From the NCBI RefSeq assembly GCF_042665075.1, contig NZ_JBHTBR010000005.1:62001-126000 (forward strand): a stretch of DNA of 64,000 nt. Direction: 5' to 3'. The notes beneath the pieces are model-generated. The model had not been told where the DNA came from and searched no databases. It saw nothing but the letters and a program-made list of their open reading frames with translations. The position numbers and the translations under genes were made by a program. Positions within the stretch are counted from its first letter, which is position 1. Each line of letters begins with the position of its first letter. This DNA is from Hirschia litorea (GTDB lineage Bacteria; Pseudomonadota; Alphaproteobacteria; Caulobacterales; Hyphomonadaceae). Positions 8,281-17,039 of this stretch are shown one piece after another.

Positions 8281-9141
8281 TCAAGAAAAGTCCGGATTAT
8301 CAGAGAGAATATCCGAATGGTTTTTAGCCATAAACGCTTTCCAAGCCTCTGGCATGCCATCGACATTGTGACTTTTCCTGCCAAATCCGCGTGAAATAGA
8401 CCATGCATCCACCCCTTTCATTCCCACCCAATCATGGTTGAAAGTGTTGAGATCATTGAAAGTATGTGTGGCAGGTGCACTCATGACATTCGGGTCAGAA
8501 ATCTGACGCATTGACCCATGATATGTAGACCAATCATTAACCTGCACAAGATGCCCAAAACGGTTAGGCGTTTCTGCACGAAACACGGAATCTGAATTTA
8601 GCCAGACATCATCGCCGATGACTTTTGCAGGACCGATCTCATCATGACGTACGGAAGGACCGTTCTTACTTTCATCTCCATCCTTGCTTTCAGGGCGTTC
8701 GATACCTCTTAAGCCAAACACGCTCTTAGATTTCACAAGCTTTGGCTGCATCACTTCACGTGTCTCGCCAGTATATGGATTATCAAATGTCTCAAGCAAC
8801 TTGCCTGTTTTAAGGTCTGAATAGAATATTTTCATGAAGTAGTTCACGCGATAGCGAAACTGCGAAATGTCTTCGATCTTATAAATCAAACCTACATGCA
8901 TGTTCCAAAATGGCGTGAGTTGCCCATCCCTAAACCCCATCCTCACAGCATCTATATTCCAATACACCAGCCGATCATCCAGCGTATAAGCAAGCTTTCT
9001 ATGCATGAGATGTAGGTCTTCAGGGTTATTTACATCAAATGGCGTATGCATAGGCTGCGTGGTCGCACAGCCTCCCAGCGCGCCAGCCGACATACTTGCC
9101 GCTGTTGCACCCAAAAGTTTTAATGCCGAACGTCTATCCAT
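8281..9141 (-). CDS. DUF1838 family protein with Tat/lipoprotein-type signal
   Basis: A secreted protein of about 286 residues of unknown function. The start is placed at the ATG at 9141, because GGAGGA lies six bases upstream of it; longer starts at 9147 and 9156 overlap that ribosome-binding site. The N-terminus MDRRSALKLLG has twin arginines and a hydrophobic stretch ending GALGGC, suggesting Tat export and lipidation. The rest matches DUF1838: DDRLVYWNIDAVRMGFRDG near residue 45 and the FDNPYTGE segment near 105. DUF1838 proteins have no established activity; in other genomes they often lie near aromatic-compound genes, which may relate to the two convergent CHMI genes next door. Confidence 0.8.
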   Translation of the reverse strand: MDRRSALKLLGATAASMSAGALGGCATTQPMHTPFDVNNPEDLHLMHRKLAYTLDDRLVYWNIDAVRMGFRDGQLTPFWNMHVGLIYKIEDISQFRYRVNYFMKIFYSDLKTGKLLETFDNPYTGETREVMQPKLVKSKSVFGLRGIERPESKDGDESKNGPSVRHDEIGPAKVIGDDVWLNSDSVFRAETPNRFGHLVQVNDWSTYHGSMRQISDPNVMSAPATHTFNDLNTFNHDWVGMKGVDAWSISRGFGRKSHNVDGMPEAWKAFMAKNHSDILSDNPDFS

Positions 9142-9214
9142 CTTCATTCCTCCCACTGTGTTAACACCACAAGAAAGAATGATATATCTTTTGTCAATTG
9201 TAAGGGGAGGAAAC

Positions 9215-10678
9215 CTACCTATTCATCCGCTGCTCAAGACGTGTAGAAAACCACGAGATGATCCGACGCCAAAGCTCATCTTTCATAGATTGACCTTCAA
9301 CATCATGATCTATTGATGGGTTATCATTTATCTCAATGATAACCACGCCCTTCTCTGTCTCCTTGAGGTCCACCCCGTAGAGTCCCTCACCGATCAAACG
9401 CGCTGCACGCACTGCAACTTCAACGACTTCCGGCGGCGCATCTTCGACAGGCATGGTTTCAAAACCACCTTCAGTGAATTTGCCTCCGTCGCCATGTTTG
9501 ATGATTTGCCAATGCCCACGCGCCATTTTGTATTTGCTCGCATACAAAGGCTCTCCATTGAGCACCCCAATACGCCAGTCAAAATCAGTCGGCATGAATT
9601 CCTGTGCAATCACAAGCGCCGTGTCATCAAACAATTTCTTTGTGATGCTTGTCAGCTCTTCCACAGATTTTGCTTTGTGCATATTTGTGCCAAAGCTACC
9701 ATCGGGCATTTTCAAAATCACCGGATTTCCAAGCTTTTCAAAAACAGCTTGCATATCAGATTTTTTATCTAAGATTTCGGTTGCAGGAATAGGCAAATGT
9801 GCTTTTTCCAATATCTCTTTAAGATAGACTTTGTTTGTACACCGTATCATTGACTGCGTATCGTCGATCACTGGCATACCTTCTTGCTCAGCGCGTAGCG
9901 CGAACTTATAGGTGAAATTATCGATAGATGTAGTCGTGCGAATAAATAACGCGTCAAACTCCGCCAAACTTGGCAAATCAGTTGGATCTATTATCTCGAC
10001 CTCAACACCCATCTTAGCAGCGACATCAGATAACCGCTTAATGGAGGCAGGCTTGGAAGGCGCTATCTTCTCGTTTGGGTCTACCAGCACAGCCAATGAC
10101 CATTTTGCTGGAAGGCGCGTCTTAGGTTGGCTAATGCGACCACTCGTGTAAGTCTGCATGGAGTCGAGAAAGAACTGACGGCGCTCCGCTTTTAGCTTGT
10201 GCGGAGAAACCATTTTAATCTTGCTAATACCATGTGGCGCAGCCTCATCAAACTCGACTTCTAGCGCAGGTGTACGAAACCAATCAGAAGCCTCCCGCGC
10301 AAGGCGTTCATACCCTGCCGTTTCTGGCTTAGAGAAAGCAATAAATAGGCTCTCGACTTTAGGCGCACCCTTACCAAGCGCTTCTTTCAAACGCTCCCCT
10401 AACTCTGGTAGCGCATGACGATACAACTCTTTCTTTGAAAGCTCGACCATGGTGTGAACGCTCGGGCTAACCCGATGTCCGCGAGCCTCAGCAAGCAAAG
10501 AGGCATAATAGCCCTCTGACTGATACGCATATGAACGAGACAGATTCAAAATATAGGGTCGACGACCACCAAATAATGACGGTTTGGTCACATAATCAGA
10601 TACCCGCAAAACTTTATGCGGCGTTTCAGCTTGCGTAATATCACTTGCTGATTCAACCAGTACAACCCAATCTGTCAT
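9215..10678 (-). CDS. RimK-like ATP-grasp protein with RLAN N-terminal domain
   Basis: A 487-residue ATP-grasp ligase. The N-terminal about 190 residues resemble the RimK-like (RLAN) domain; the ATP-grasp core spans about 280-480, with the lysine/glycine loop VILKMPDGSFGTNMHKA near 317, AQEFMPTDFDWRIGVLNG near 355, and the metal-binding VIIEINDNPSIDHDVEG near 447. RimK relatives add amino acids, often glutamate, to protein or peptide carboxylates, but the substrate of this large-N-terminus subfamily is not known. Its start overlaps the stop of the GNAT gene upstream by 4 bp (ATGA-type), so the two are translationally coupled. Confidence 0.85.
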   Translation of the reverse strand: MTDWVVLVESASDITQAETPHKVLRVSDYVTKPSLFGGRRPYILNLSRSYAYQSEGYYASLLAEARGHRVSPSVHTMVELSKKELYRHALPELGERLKEALGKGAPKVESLFIAFSKPETAGYERLAREASDWFRTPALEVEFDEAAPHGISKIKMVSPHKLKAERRQFFLDSMQTYTSGRISQPKTRLPAKWSLAVLVDPNEKIAPSKPASIKRLSDVAAKMGVEVEIIDPTDLPSLAEFDALFIRTTTSIDNFTYKFALRAEQEGMPVIDDTQSMIRCTNKVYLKEILEKAHLPIPATEILDKKSDMQAVFEKLGNPVILKMPDGSFGTNMHKAKSVEELTSITKKLFDDTALVIAQEFMPTDFDWRIGVLNGEPLYASKYKMARGHWQIIKHGDGGKFTEGGFETMPVEDAPPEVVEVAVRAARLIGEGLYGVDLKETEKGVVIIEINDNPSIDHDVEGQSMKDELWRRIISWFSTRLEQRMNR

Positions 10679-11121
10679 GTTAGGACTTTCTCCATGCGTT
10701 GGGCCGCCTCTCCGTCTGGATAATAGCCCTCAATTTTCGCAATTACGCGATAACCAGATCGTTTGTAAAGCGAGATTGCAGCCTCATTGGATTCACGCAC
10801 TTCAAGGCGCATACGCGTGCACACTTTTTCTCGTGCCACATCTTCACCATGCGCCATTAAAAGTTGTGCTAAACCTTGCCCTCGCGCTTCTGGAGCAACT
10901 GAAATGGAATAAAGGCGCGCAACGGAGCTTCCCTTACGAAAAAGATGCACAGCCGCACCAACAAGTTTCAAATCTTTCTTGACCACATGTACACAGCTAT
11001 GCCCCTGCATGAGCCGCAACCATGTTTTCGCAGGAAACCTATCTTCCGCTGCAAAACCTTGTTCTAGTTCAACAATTGGAGCGATATCATCAAGGCCAGC
11101 TTCACGAATAATAATGCTCAT
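10675..11121 (-). CDS. GNAT-family N-acetyltransferase coupled to the RimK-like gene
   Basis: A 148-residue GNAT acetyltransferase. The acetyl-CoA-binding motif A is present as YSISVAPEARGQGLAQLLMAHGED near residue 80 (key part VAPEARGQGLA), followed by MRLEVRESNEAAISLYKRSGY, the motif B that resembles RimI-type enzymes acting on protein N-termini. It overlaps the downstream RimK-like ATP-grasp gene by 4 bp. The pairing suggests a two-enzyme system that acylates and then ligates, or modifies one common protein target; this is inference from context. Confidence 0.85.
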   Translation of the reverse strand: MSIIIREAGLDDIAPIVELEQGFAAEDRFPAKTWLRLMQGHSCVHVVKKDLKLVGAAVHLFRKGSSVARLYSISVAPEARGQGLAQLLMAHGEDVAREKVCTRMRLEVRESNEAAISLYKRSGYRVIAKIEGYYPDGEAAQRMEKVLT

Positions 11122-11465
11122 AGGCTCTTTTTCACGGATATCATGCCGCCCTTTAATCTCATCAATAGCTCAATCACCGGAAATTAGAGGAGCATCTTGC
11201 TTTATAGCAACTTCTTCCTCTTATGCGCGCAGTATAGCTGCATATAAAGCAAGTCGCCCATTTACCATAAAGTCTACATACTCACAATCACATATTGCAA
11301 AATATGCCCCCACTTATTTGCCGCAGAAATACGCGCCAACAAGCGATAAATTCAAAATAAACATAATGTGATCCAACTTATTTTTCTTTGACTTGAAAAT
11401 GCCCCAATCCATTCGCATATTCCAATTCATGAGGAATACACACCCCTGTAAACACCTCATATATG
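11122..11465. other. Gene-free stretch upstream of the structured RNA candidate
   Basis: About 340 bases without a credible coding region on either strand. It is AT-rich and contains many stops in all frames. It must hold the promoter of the GNAT-RimK pair (minus strand) and probably the promoter for the structured region and ABC-F gene (plus strand). A TTGACT hexamer occurs near 11391, but I see no convincing partner at a normal distance. Confidence 0.5.
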
Positions 11466-11601
11466 GACAATAGTGAATTGAGGATCAGTCCCCAAACTGC
11501 CCCGTTTAAGGCTGATCTTTAATCCCTGCGGGGCTCGCAAATCCCCCTCTCAGCTTGTTGAATGTCCCCCTCCGAGCTGTCTGCGCGAGCCCCGTATTGT
11601 C
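11466..11601 (+). ncRNA. Candidate structured RNA or leader element, C-rich loops
   Basis: A 136-base segment folds on paper as a closed multi-branch structure. GACAATA (11466-11472) pairs with TATTGTC (11595-11601). Inside are two long hairpins: 11477-11523, where GATCAG pairs with CTGATC and the stem extends outward by A-T and G-U pairs, with inner AAAC/GTTT closing a TGCCCC loop; and 11529-11594, with a perfect 10-bp stem CGGGGCTCGC/GCGAGCCCCG and an inner CAGCTTG/CGAGCTG stem. Unpaired parts carry four TCCCC or GCCCC runs. The strand is not certain. It may be a free small RNA or a leader controlling the ABC-F gene 65 bp downstream. I do not recognise a known family (not tmRNA, SRP RNA or RNase P). 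Confidence 0.5.
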
Positions 11602-11666
11602 TTTTCCCTCACCTACATGGCTATAAAACTCTTGCTATCTGCGTGCGCGGCGCTACACCCCTTGCC

Positions 11667-13673
11667 ATGCTACAAATTTCTGATCTCACATTCGCCATTC
11701 AGGGCCGCCCCTTGTTTGAAAACGCCAACGCGCTAATCGCAAGCGGCTGGAAAGTTGGCCTTGTCGGCCGCAATGGAACAGGTAAGTCCACGCTACTGCG
11801 CATTATCCGCGAAGAGATCGCAAAGCCCTCTGCTGACAGTCCGATCAAATTAAACCAAGGCGCACGTCTGGGCTGGGTCGCACAGGAAGTCGCGGCATCC
11901 GACCAAACCATTCTCGATGTCGTGCTAGCATGTGACGAAGAACGCCATGCTCTAATGCAAGAATCCGAAACAGCCACTGATCCAGATCGCATTGGTGAGA
12001 TCCATATGCGCCTAGCTGACATTGACGCATGGACCGCTGAATCGCGTGCCGCTGAAGTGTTGATGGGGCTTGGTTTTACTAATGATGACCTTTCACGCGC
12101 TACCCGTGAATTTTCCGGAGGTTGGCGAATGCGCGCTGCAATCGCCGGCGTATTGTTCTCCGAACCCGACTTGCTACTGCTAGATGAGCCGACCAATTAT
12201 CTTGATCTTGAAGGTGCCGCGTGGCTGGAAGGTTATATCCGCAAATACCAACACACTGTATTAATCGTTTCCCATGACAGAGACCTCCTAAATCGCTGTG
12301 TTACACACACGATAGCTCTTGAACACCAAAAGCTCTCTTTGTGTGTTGGTGGGTATGATGCATGGATGAAAAAGCGTGCTGAGCAAGTTGAGCAGCTCCA
12401 GTCGCAAAAAGCGAAGCAAGATAAGAACAAAGCTCACCTACAAGCCTTCGTGGACCGCTTCAAAGCCAAAGCATCTAAAGCGCGCCAAGCTCAGTCTCGT
12501 GTAAAGATGCTAGAGAAGATGCAGGATGTCACAATTCCTATTGAAGAGCGGTGTGCACCTTTCAACTTTCCCGGTCCAAAGGATGAACTTGCACCGCCTT
12601 TGCTTGAATTGCGAGATGCAGATCTTGGTTACGGAGAAGACGCAAAAATCTTATCCGATGTCACACTCCGCATGGACCCTGACGACCGCATAGCCATTGT
12701 CGGGACTAACGGCCAAGGTAAGACCACGCTCGTTAAATCTATCGCTAAACTTTTACCGCTCATGGCTGGTGACGTCATTGGCGCAAAGTCCATTCAAATC
12801 GGGTATTTCTCGCAGGACCAGATGGATGAATTGCGCATGGGCGAAACAGTGTTGGACCACATCCGCCACGCCCTTCCAAAAGATACAGCCGTGCCCCGTC
12901 AGCGTGCCGTTGCTGCTGCGATGGGTTTCCCGCACGAGAAAGTCGAAACCAAAGTTGAGAAGCTATCAGGGGGAGAGAAAGTTCGCCTCCTGCTTGGCCT
13001 CACAGCCATGGAAGCGCCACATATCCTCATTCTTGATGAGCCGACATCCCACCTTGATATAGATAGCCGCGAAGCATTGATTTACGGCCTCAACGACTAC
13101 CCAGGCGCTGTGCTGCTCATTACGCACGATGTGTATTTGGCCGAGGCTACAGCAGACAGTCTATGGCTAGTAAAGGACGGTCGCGCCAAACCTTATGATG
13201 GTGACATCAACGATTATCGTAAATTAGTTATGCAGGCAGATCGCGCGCCTGCTGCCCACAACGCCGATAAATCAGAGAAGAAATCCAAAAACTCAAAAAA
13301 GCCAAACGGGACTGACATCCCAAACACAAATGTCGTGTCTAAACCTGAACCAACATCAACAACACCTACCAATACAAAACCCGCAGCCCTCACAAAAGCG
13401 GAACGGGATGAACAAAAACGACGCGCATCTGAAGCCCGAAAGGCCGCAGCTCCCCTCAAGCGAAAAGCCGAGCAAGCCGAAAAAGCACTAGAGAATGCGC
13501 AGGCAAAAATAGCAAAAATCGACGAAGAGCTTGCCGGCCCTGCTCCCTCTTCCGATCGCCTTGTCGAACTCATGAAAGAGCGTGCCGCCCAAGAAGCAAT
13601 CGCCGAAACATCCGAAATGGATTGGCTAGAAGCACTCGACGCTTATGAAACGGCAGTGAGTGAAGCGGGATAG
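11667..13673 (+). CDS. ABC-F family ATPase (Uup/YheS-like)
   Basis: A 668-residue soluble protein with two ABC cassettes and no membrane part, as in ribosome-associated ABC-F translation factors. Cassette 1 has Walker A GRNGTGKST, signature SGGWRMR and Walker B LLLLDEPTNYLDLE; cassette 2 has GTNGQGKTT, LSGGEKVRLLLG and ILILDEPTSHLDID. Between them is the charged linker (about residues 240-300) expected to reach the ribosomal P-site tRNA. The C-terminal about 130 residues form a lysine/alanine-rich coiled coil. The start is set at the ATG at 11667, where homology begins (MLQISDLTF); an earlier in-frame ATG at 11562 lies inside the structured RNA region and adds 35 non-homologous residues. Confidence 0.92.
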   Translation: MLQISDLTFAIQGRPLFENANALIASGWKVGLVGRNGTGKSTLLRIIREEIAKPSADSPIKLNQGARLGWVAQEVAASDQTILDVVLACDEERHALMQESETATDPDRIGEIHMRLADIDAWTAESRAAEVLMGLGFTNDDLSRATREFSGGWRMRAAIAGVLFSEPDLLLLDEPTNYLDLEGAAWLEGYIRKYQHTVLIVSHDRDLLNRCVTHTIALEHQKLSLCVGGYDAWMKKRAEQVEQLQSQKAKQDKNKAHLQAFVDRFKAKASKARQAQSRVKMLEKMQDVTIPIEERCAPFNFPGPKDELAPPLLELRDADLGYGEDAKILSDVTLRMDPDDRIAIVGTNGQGKTTLVKSIAKLLPLMAGDVIGAKSIQIGYFSQDQMDELRMGETVLDHIRHALPKDTAVPRQRAVAAAMGFPHEKVETKVEKLSGGEKVRLLLGLTAMEAPHILILDEPTSHLDIDSREALIYGLNDYPGAVLLITHDVYLAEATADSLWLVKDGRAKPYDGDINDYRKLVMQADRAPAAHNADKSEKKSKNSKKPNGTDIPNTNVVSKPEPTSTTPTNTKPAALTKAERDEQKRRASEARKAAAPLKRKAEQAEKALENAQAKIAKIDEELAGPAPSSDRLVELMKERAAQEAIAETSEMDWLEALDAYETAVSEAG

Positions 13674-13720
13674 GTTTATAGGCGTTGGCGAATTGAGCTA
13701 GCACCTATCAATCTACCTTA

Positions 13721-14845
13721 TCATTTCCGTAGTCTTTTAAGCCACAAATACCATCCGCTTCCGCAGAGAAACATTGTCATTAATCCAGATACAAAGACGA
13801 TGATCCGCCCTGTAAGCCCAAATGCTTTGCCTGAATGAAGCGGGTACTGCCACGCAAAGAAAGCATCGCCAGCCGTCGAACCATTATCATGCCTTTGATC
13901 AATGTATTGCGCTGTTGAAACTCGGTAATATGACCACATCCGTCCCTGATCATCCAAATCTCTCTCATCGTAAGTTCGAATAGCAATCGCATCGGTGTAG
14001 GGAAAATACCGGATACTATGAATGTCCCTTGCAGGGATGCCTGACGCTTCAACAACTTCCCCCACACGCCCATTCGTTAATTCAACGGCGGGATCTTTCC
14101 AATCATAGTGAAGGCGGCCTGTTGGCTCTGAGAAAACCTCCACCACATGATGACTAAGTGTCGGAATAGCCAAAACTGTACCCGTCAACGCTACAGTAAA
14201 GGTAATGGGTATCATCCACATCCCCAAAGACCGATGCATATCGAACCAATTCCGCAAACTGCCCAACTTGCCCGAGATAGCAAAAGCAGATTTCCATTTT
14301 TTCAATTTTGGAATGGATAGATAGATGGAAAATAAGTGATCAATACACCAAGCCAGCCCCATAAATCCGATAATCGTCGTCATCCAGGGGCCGAGTAAAA
14401 AATCTATATGAAGTCCATAGAAAAAATTGATGATATTTCGTTTGCTAAAGTCAATTTCTCCTGAGGTGCGCCACCCTAAAACCTGACCATTGTAAGGATG
14501 TGAGAAGACTTCAACAGAGAGCGACTCGCCATCTCGTTCAGCTTGGCCAATAGACAAAAACACATTGTCCTGCTCGGTTGGATAATTCGTCAGCTTCATA
14601 TGAAGCGCATCAAATTTCTCATCCGCTAATGACAATATCTGCTCTATATCTGCCAATGGCGCGTGCTCTTGCACCGCAACACGCCAATCTGGGTTGAGGG
14701 CAGCATCTATTTCTCCATACCAAGTGATGACACATCCACTCAAAGCGAGCAGAAAAAGCCATCCCCCGATAAGGATGCCGAACCATTTATGCCATGCACG
14801 CGCAATGGTCCGGCCTTTGGGAAGCATAAATCTTCCAAACTGCAT
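13721..14845 (-). CDS. PepSY-domain inner-membrane protein, partner of TonB receptor
   Basis: A 374-residue PepSY-associated membrane protein with four predicted membrane segments: about residues 20-42 (GILIGGWLFLLALSGCVITW), 148-170, 205-227 and near 345-365 (IIVFVSGLMTMFLCGSG), the usual layout of the family. PepSY_TM proteins encoded next to TonB receptors are thought to reduce or release iron from siderophores in the periplasm. Its ATG overlaps the TAA of the TonB receptor gene by one base (TAATG), indicating translational coupling. Regulation should come from the Fur-like inverted repeat upstream of the receptor. Confidence 0.88.
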   Translation of the reverse strand: MQFGRFMLPKGRTIARAWHKWFGILIGGWLFLLALSGCVITWYGEIDAALNPDWRVAVQEHAPLADIEQILSLADEKFDALHMKLTNYPTEQDNVFLSIGQAERDGESLSVEVFSHPYNGQVLGWRTSGEIDFSKRNIINFFYGLHIDFLLGPWMTTIIGFMGLAWCIDHLFSIYLSIPKLKKWKSAFAISGKLGSLRNWFDMHRSLGMWMIPITFTVALTGTVLAIPTLSHHVVEVFSEPTGRLHYDWKDPAVELTNGRVGEVVEASGIPARDIHSIRYFPYTDAIAIRTYDERDLDDQGRMWSYYRVSTAQYIDQRHDNGSTAGDAFFAWQYPLHSGKAFGLTGRIIVFVSGLMTMFLCGSGWYLWLKRLRK

Positions 14846-16920
14846 TAGAATTTAAGCGCGGCTGTTACGCGAATATCGCGACCACGCTCAGCCACTCCTG
14901 AGACACCTTCCCAGCCTGCAATATGGTTATAATCAGCCACACTTGCATGCGCTAAATATTGCTCATCGAATAGGTTATAAACAGCAGCTGAAAACTCCAC
15001 CATTTCCGTTTCAAACGGTTGCCATGTCGCAAACAAGTCTACAACAGTATAGCCCGGCTTATCGACAAATTGTGTCTCATCAATCCATCCCAACTCAACA
15101 GCACGATAGAGCGTTTCAATGTCATTTAGATCCAAGTATTGGGTCAAACTCGCTTGAAATGATAACCGATCATTCGGCGTAAATCCGGCTGTCAAATTCC
15201 AATTGTCTCCAACCGAAGTTCCAAGACCCACTTCTTCATATCCTTCGATTTTACGACCATTTAGCTCCGAGTCATTTTGGTTGTAAAATGCAGAAACGTA
15301 GAACGGGCCTGATTGGTATTCAGCGCGCACTTCAATTCCAGTCGAGTCATAAGTCCCGATATTATCGTAGAAGAAGGAGTCCTGTCTAAGATCCGCATAA
15401 ATCGAGTCTTCTGCAAAAGAACTGTTGCCGATTTGATCAAAAATCACATTATCAATCTGCATGTCGTAATATGCAATTGAACCTTTAAAGCCGCCCTTTG
15501 TATAAACAAATCCTGTCTCGAAATTTCCAACGGTTTCTGGTTGAAGGTCTGGGTGCAGACGTAGACGATTAGGACCGCGTTCCAAAGTAAACCCATCACC
15601 GATTTCTTTTCCGCGGAAGGCTTCGGCATACCCAATGTTGAAGTTCAATCCATCCAAAACCGCGTAGTCTAAGCCACCATTAAAGCTAAACCCATCACTT
15701 CTCGTCGACTCATCATAAGTTTCCATATCCAAATCATAGGAATCAAATCTAGCGCCAGCAGTTAGAAGAAGCTTTTCAAACGGTCTCCACTTATCTTGAA
15801 TATAGGCTCCAAATAAGCTGCCTTGCTCTTCAAAATATCCCGTATTGGGATCCCATGACCACGCACTCCAAGTCTCATAATCGGCAAGATATTGACCAGA
15901 TACTTTATCTTGATGATGCTCAAACCCAGCGACAATATCATGGCCGCCTAAATTCAAAATTGATCGGATATCGAAACCAATTGTCTCAATTTCAGCGCCG
16001 TATTCACCCCAGCGGTTTGTACGCCCCTGAAAGAACTCAGTGTTGGACCAAAAACCAGTCAATTGAACGGCATTTCCTGCCTCAGTCTCATATCCATAGT
16101 TTGCGACTGCGGTGCCCCGTGTACCTTCGGATTCAAATAGCAGGCTATCAGCTAGGACCGGCCAATTGGGACGCTCTCCTAAATCCGCCTCTTCCTGACG
16201 GTGCTCATAGCTCAGGGAGAAAGAATGGCCATTATCAAAATCACCACTTAATTTGACAAAACCTAGTTCTTGACTTGCGCCCGTTCCATAGACTTCGTCA
16301 CCATTACCATCTTTGTAATTCTCAGCATCAGAATAAACATACGTACCGATAATTCCAATCTCGTCAGTAATACGTCCATACAGGCTTGCTGACCCTTTAT
16401 ACCCGTCATTTGATAGATATGTGGCTTTAACTTTTCCACCGAAAGATTTGTCTTCCTCTAGCAGATCATTCGCATTCTTGGTTTTAAAGCGTATCGCACC
16501 TGCAATGGCCCCAAAACCAAATGTTGCCTCACTCGCCCCAGTCTGCACTTGTACTTGCTCGAGCAATTCAGGCTCGATATTGACGCGCCCGATATGATGA
16601 AACAGCGTCCCCCCTTGAGGCGCACCATCAATCGTCACATTGATCATGGTGTCTTCAAGCCCGCGAATATATATCTTCTGGGCCAATCCAACGCCGCCGC
16701 CAACACTAACAGAAGGCACAGAACGAAACACATCGGTAAGGCTAGCAGCTTGGAATAGCTCTAAATCTTCAGAATTAATATCAATGTCTGTCAGCGCTCC
16801 GACAACAACAACTGTATCTTGTACAGACTGCTTCTCCTCCACCTCTTGCGCAGAGGCATTCGATAGCGCCATCGCTAGAACACTCAATGAAACAGACAGA
16901 GTAAATTTGTTAAACGCCAT
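14845..16920 (-). CDS. TonB-dependent outer-membrane receptor, iron/siderophore type
   Basis: A 691-residue outer-membrane transporter. A cleavable signal ends near ASAQE (residue 25), a TonB-box-like segment DTVVVVG follows at 35-41, the plug domain spans about 45-160 (RSVPSVSVGGGVGLAQKIYIRGLED region; key parts IRGLED and FGFGAIAGAIRFKTKN), and the rest is the 22-stranded barrel ending in aromatic-last-strand RVTAALKF. The neighbouring PepSY gene and the upstream inverted repeat indicate ferric-siderophore or haem uptake driven by TonB-ExbBD. Ligand specificity cannot be told. It is the first gene of a two-gene operon. Confidence 0.93.
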   Translation of the reverse strand: MAFNKFTLSVSLSVLAMALSNASAQEVEEKQSVQDTVVVVGALTDIDINSEDLELFQAASLTDVFRSVPSVSVGGGVGLAQKIYIRGLEDTMINVTIDGAPQGGTLFHHIGRVNIEPELLEQVQVQTGASEATFGFGAIAGAIRFKTKNANDLLEEDKSFGGKVKATYLSNDGYKGSASLYGRITDEIGIIGTYVYSDAENYKDGNGDEVYGTGASQELGFVKLSGDFDNGHSFSLSYEHRQEEADLGERPNWPVLADSLLFESEGTRGTAVANYGYETEAGNAVQLTGFWSNTEFFQGRTNRWGEYGAEIETIGFDIRSILNLGGHDIVAGFEHHQDKVSGQYLADYETWSAWSWDPNTGYFEEQGSLFGAYIQDKWRPFEKLLLTAGARFDSYDLDMETYDESTRSDGFSFNGGLDYAVLDGLNFNIGYAEAFRGKEIGDGFTLERGPNRLRLHPDLQPETVGNFETGFVYTKGGFKGSIAYYDMQIDNVIFDQIGNSSFAEDSIYADLRQDSFFYDNIGTYDSTGIEVRAEYQSGPFYVSAFYNQNDSELNGRKIEGYEEVGLGTSVGDNWNLTAGFTPNDRLSFQASLTQYLDLNDIETLYRAVELGWIDETQFVDKPGYTVVDLFATWQPFETEMVEFSAAVYNLFDEQYLAHASVADYNHIAGWEGVSGVAERGRDIRVTAALKF

Positions 16921-16966
16921 AACTCAGACCCCAGATAATTAAACTTTAATGGGGATCATCTATTAC

Positions 16967-17010
16967 AAATGCAATTCATTCGCAATACTATTTGAGAATG
17001 AATTGCATTT
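16967..17010. promoter_or_regulatory. Paired Fur-box-like inverted repeat upstream of TonB receptor
   Basis: AAATGCAATTCATTC (16967-16981) and its exact reverse complement GAATGAATTGCATTT (16996-17010) are separated by 14 bases. Each arm extended by a few bases, for example TGAGAATGAATTGCATT, resembles a Fur box (7-1-7 type, TGAtAAT-n-ATTaTCA-like). The element lies 47 bp upstream of the TonB receptor start. Iron-dependent repression by Fur is the natural reading; binding by another iron regulator such as Irr is possible. Confidence 0.7.
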
Positions 17011-17039
17011 TTAGTTAGGCTTAGTTTAAATATCCAAGG

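Noticed and set aside
11477..11601. End of an IS21-type insertion sequence, because of repeated TCCCC motifs
   Set aside because: No transposase remnant or target-site duplication is visible nearby, and the paired stems explain the sequence better; a database search would be needed to exclude it.
11562..11666. Longer N-terminus for the ABC-F protein starting at the ATG at 11562
   Set aside because: The extra 35 residues lie inside the structured RNA region, show no homology to ABC-F N-termini, and the normal start MLQISDLTF fits at 11667.
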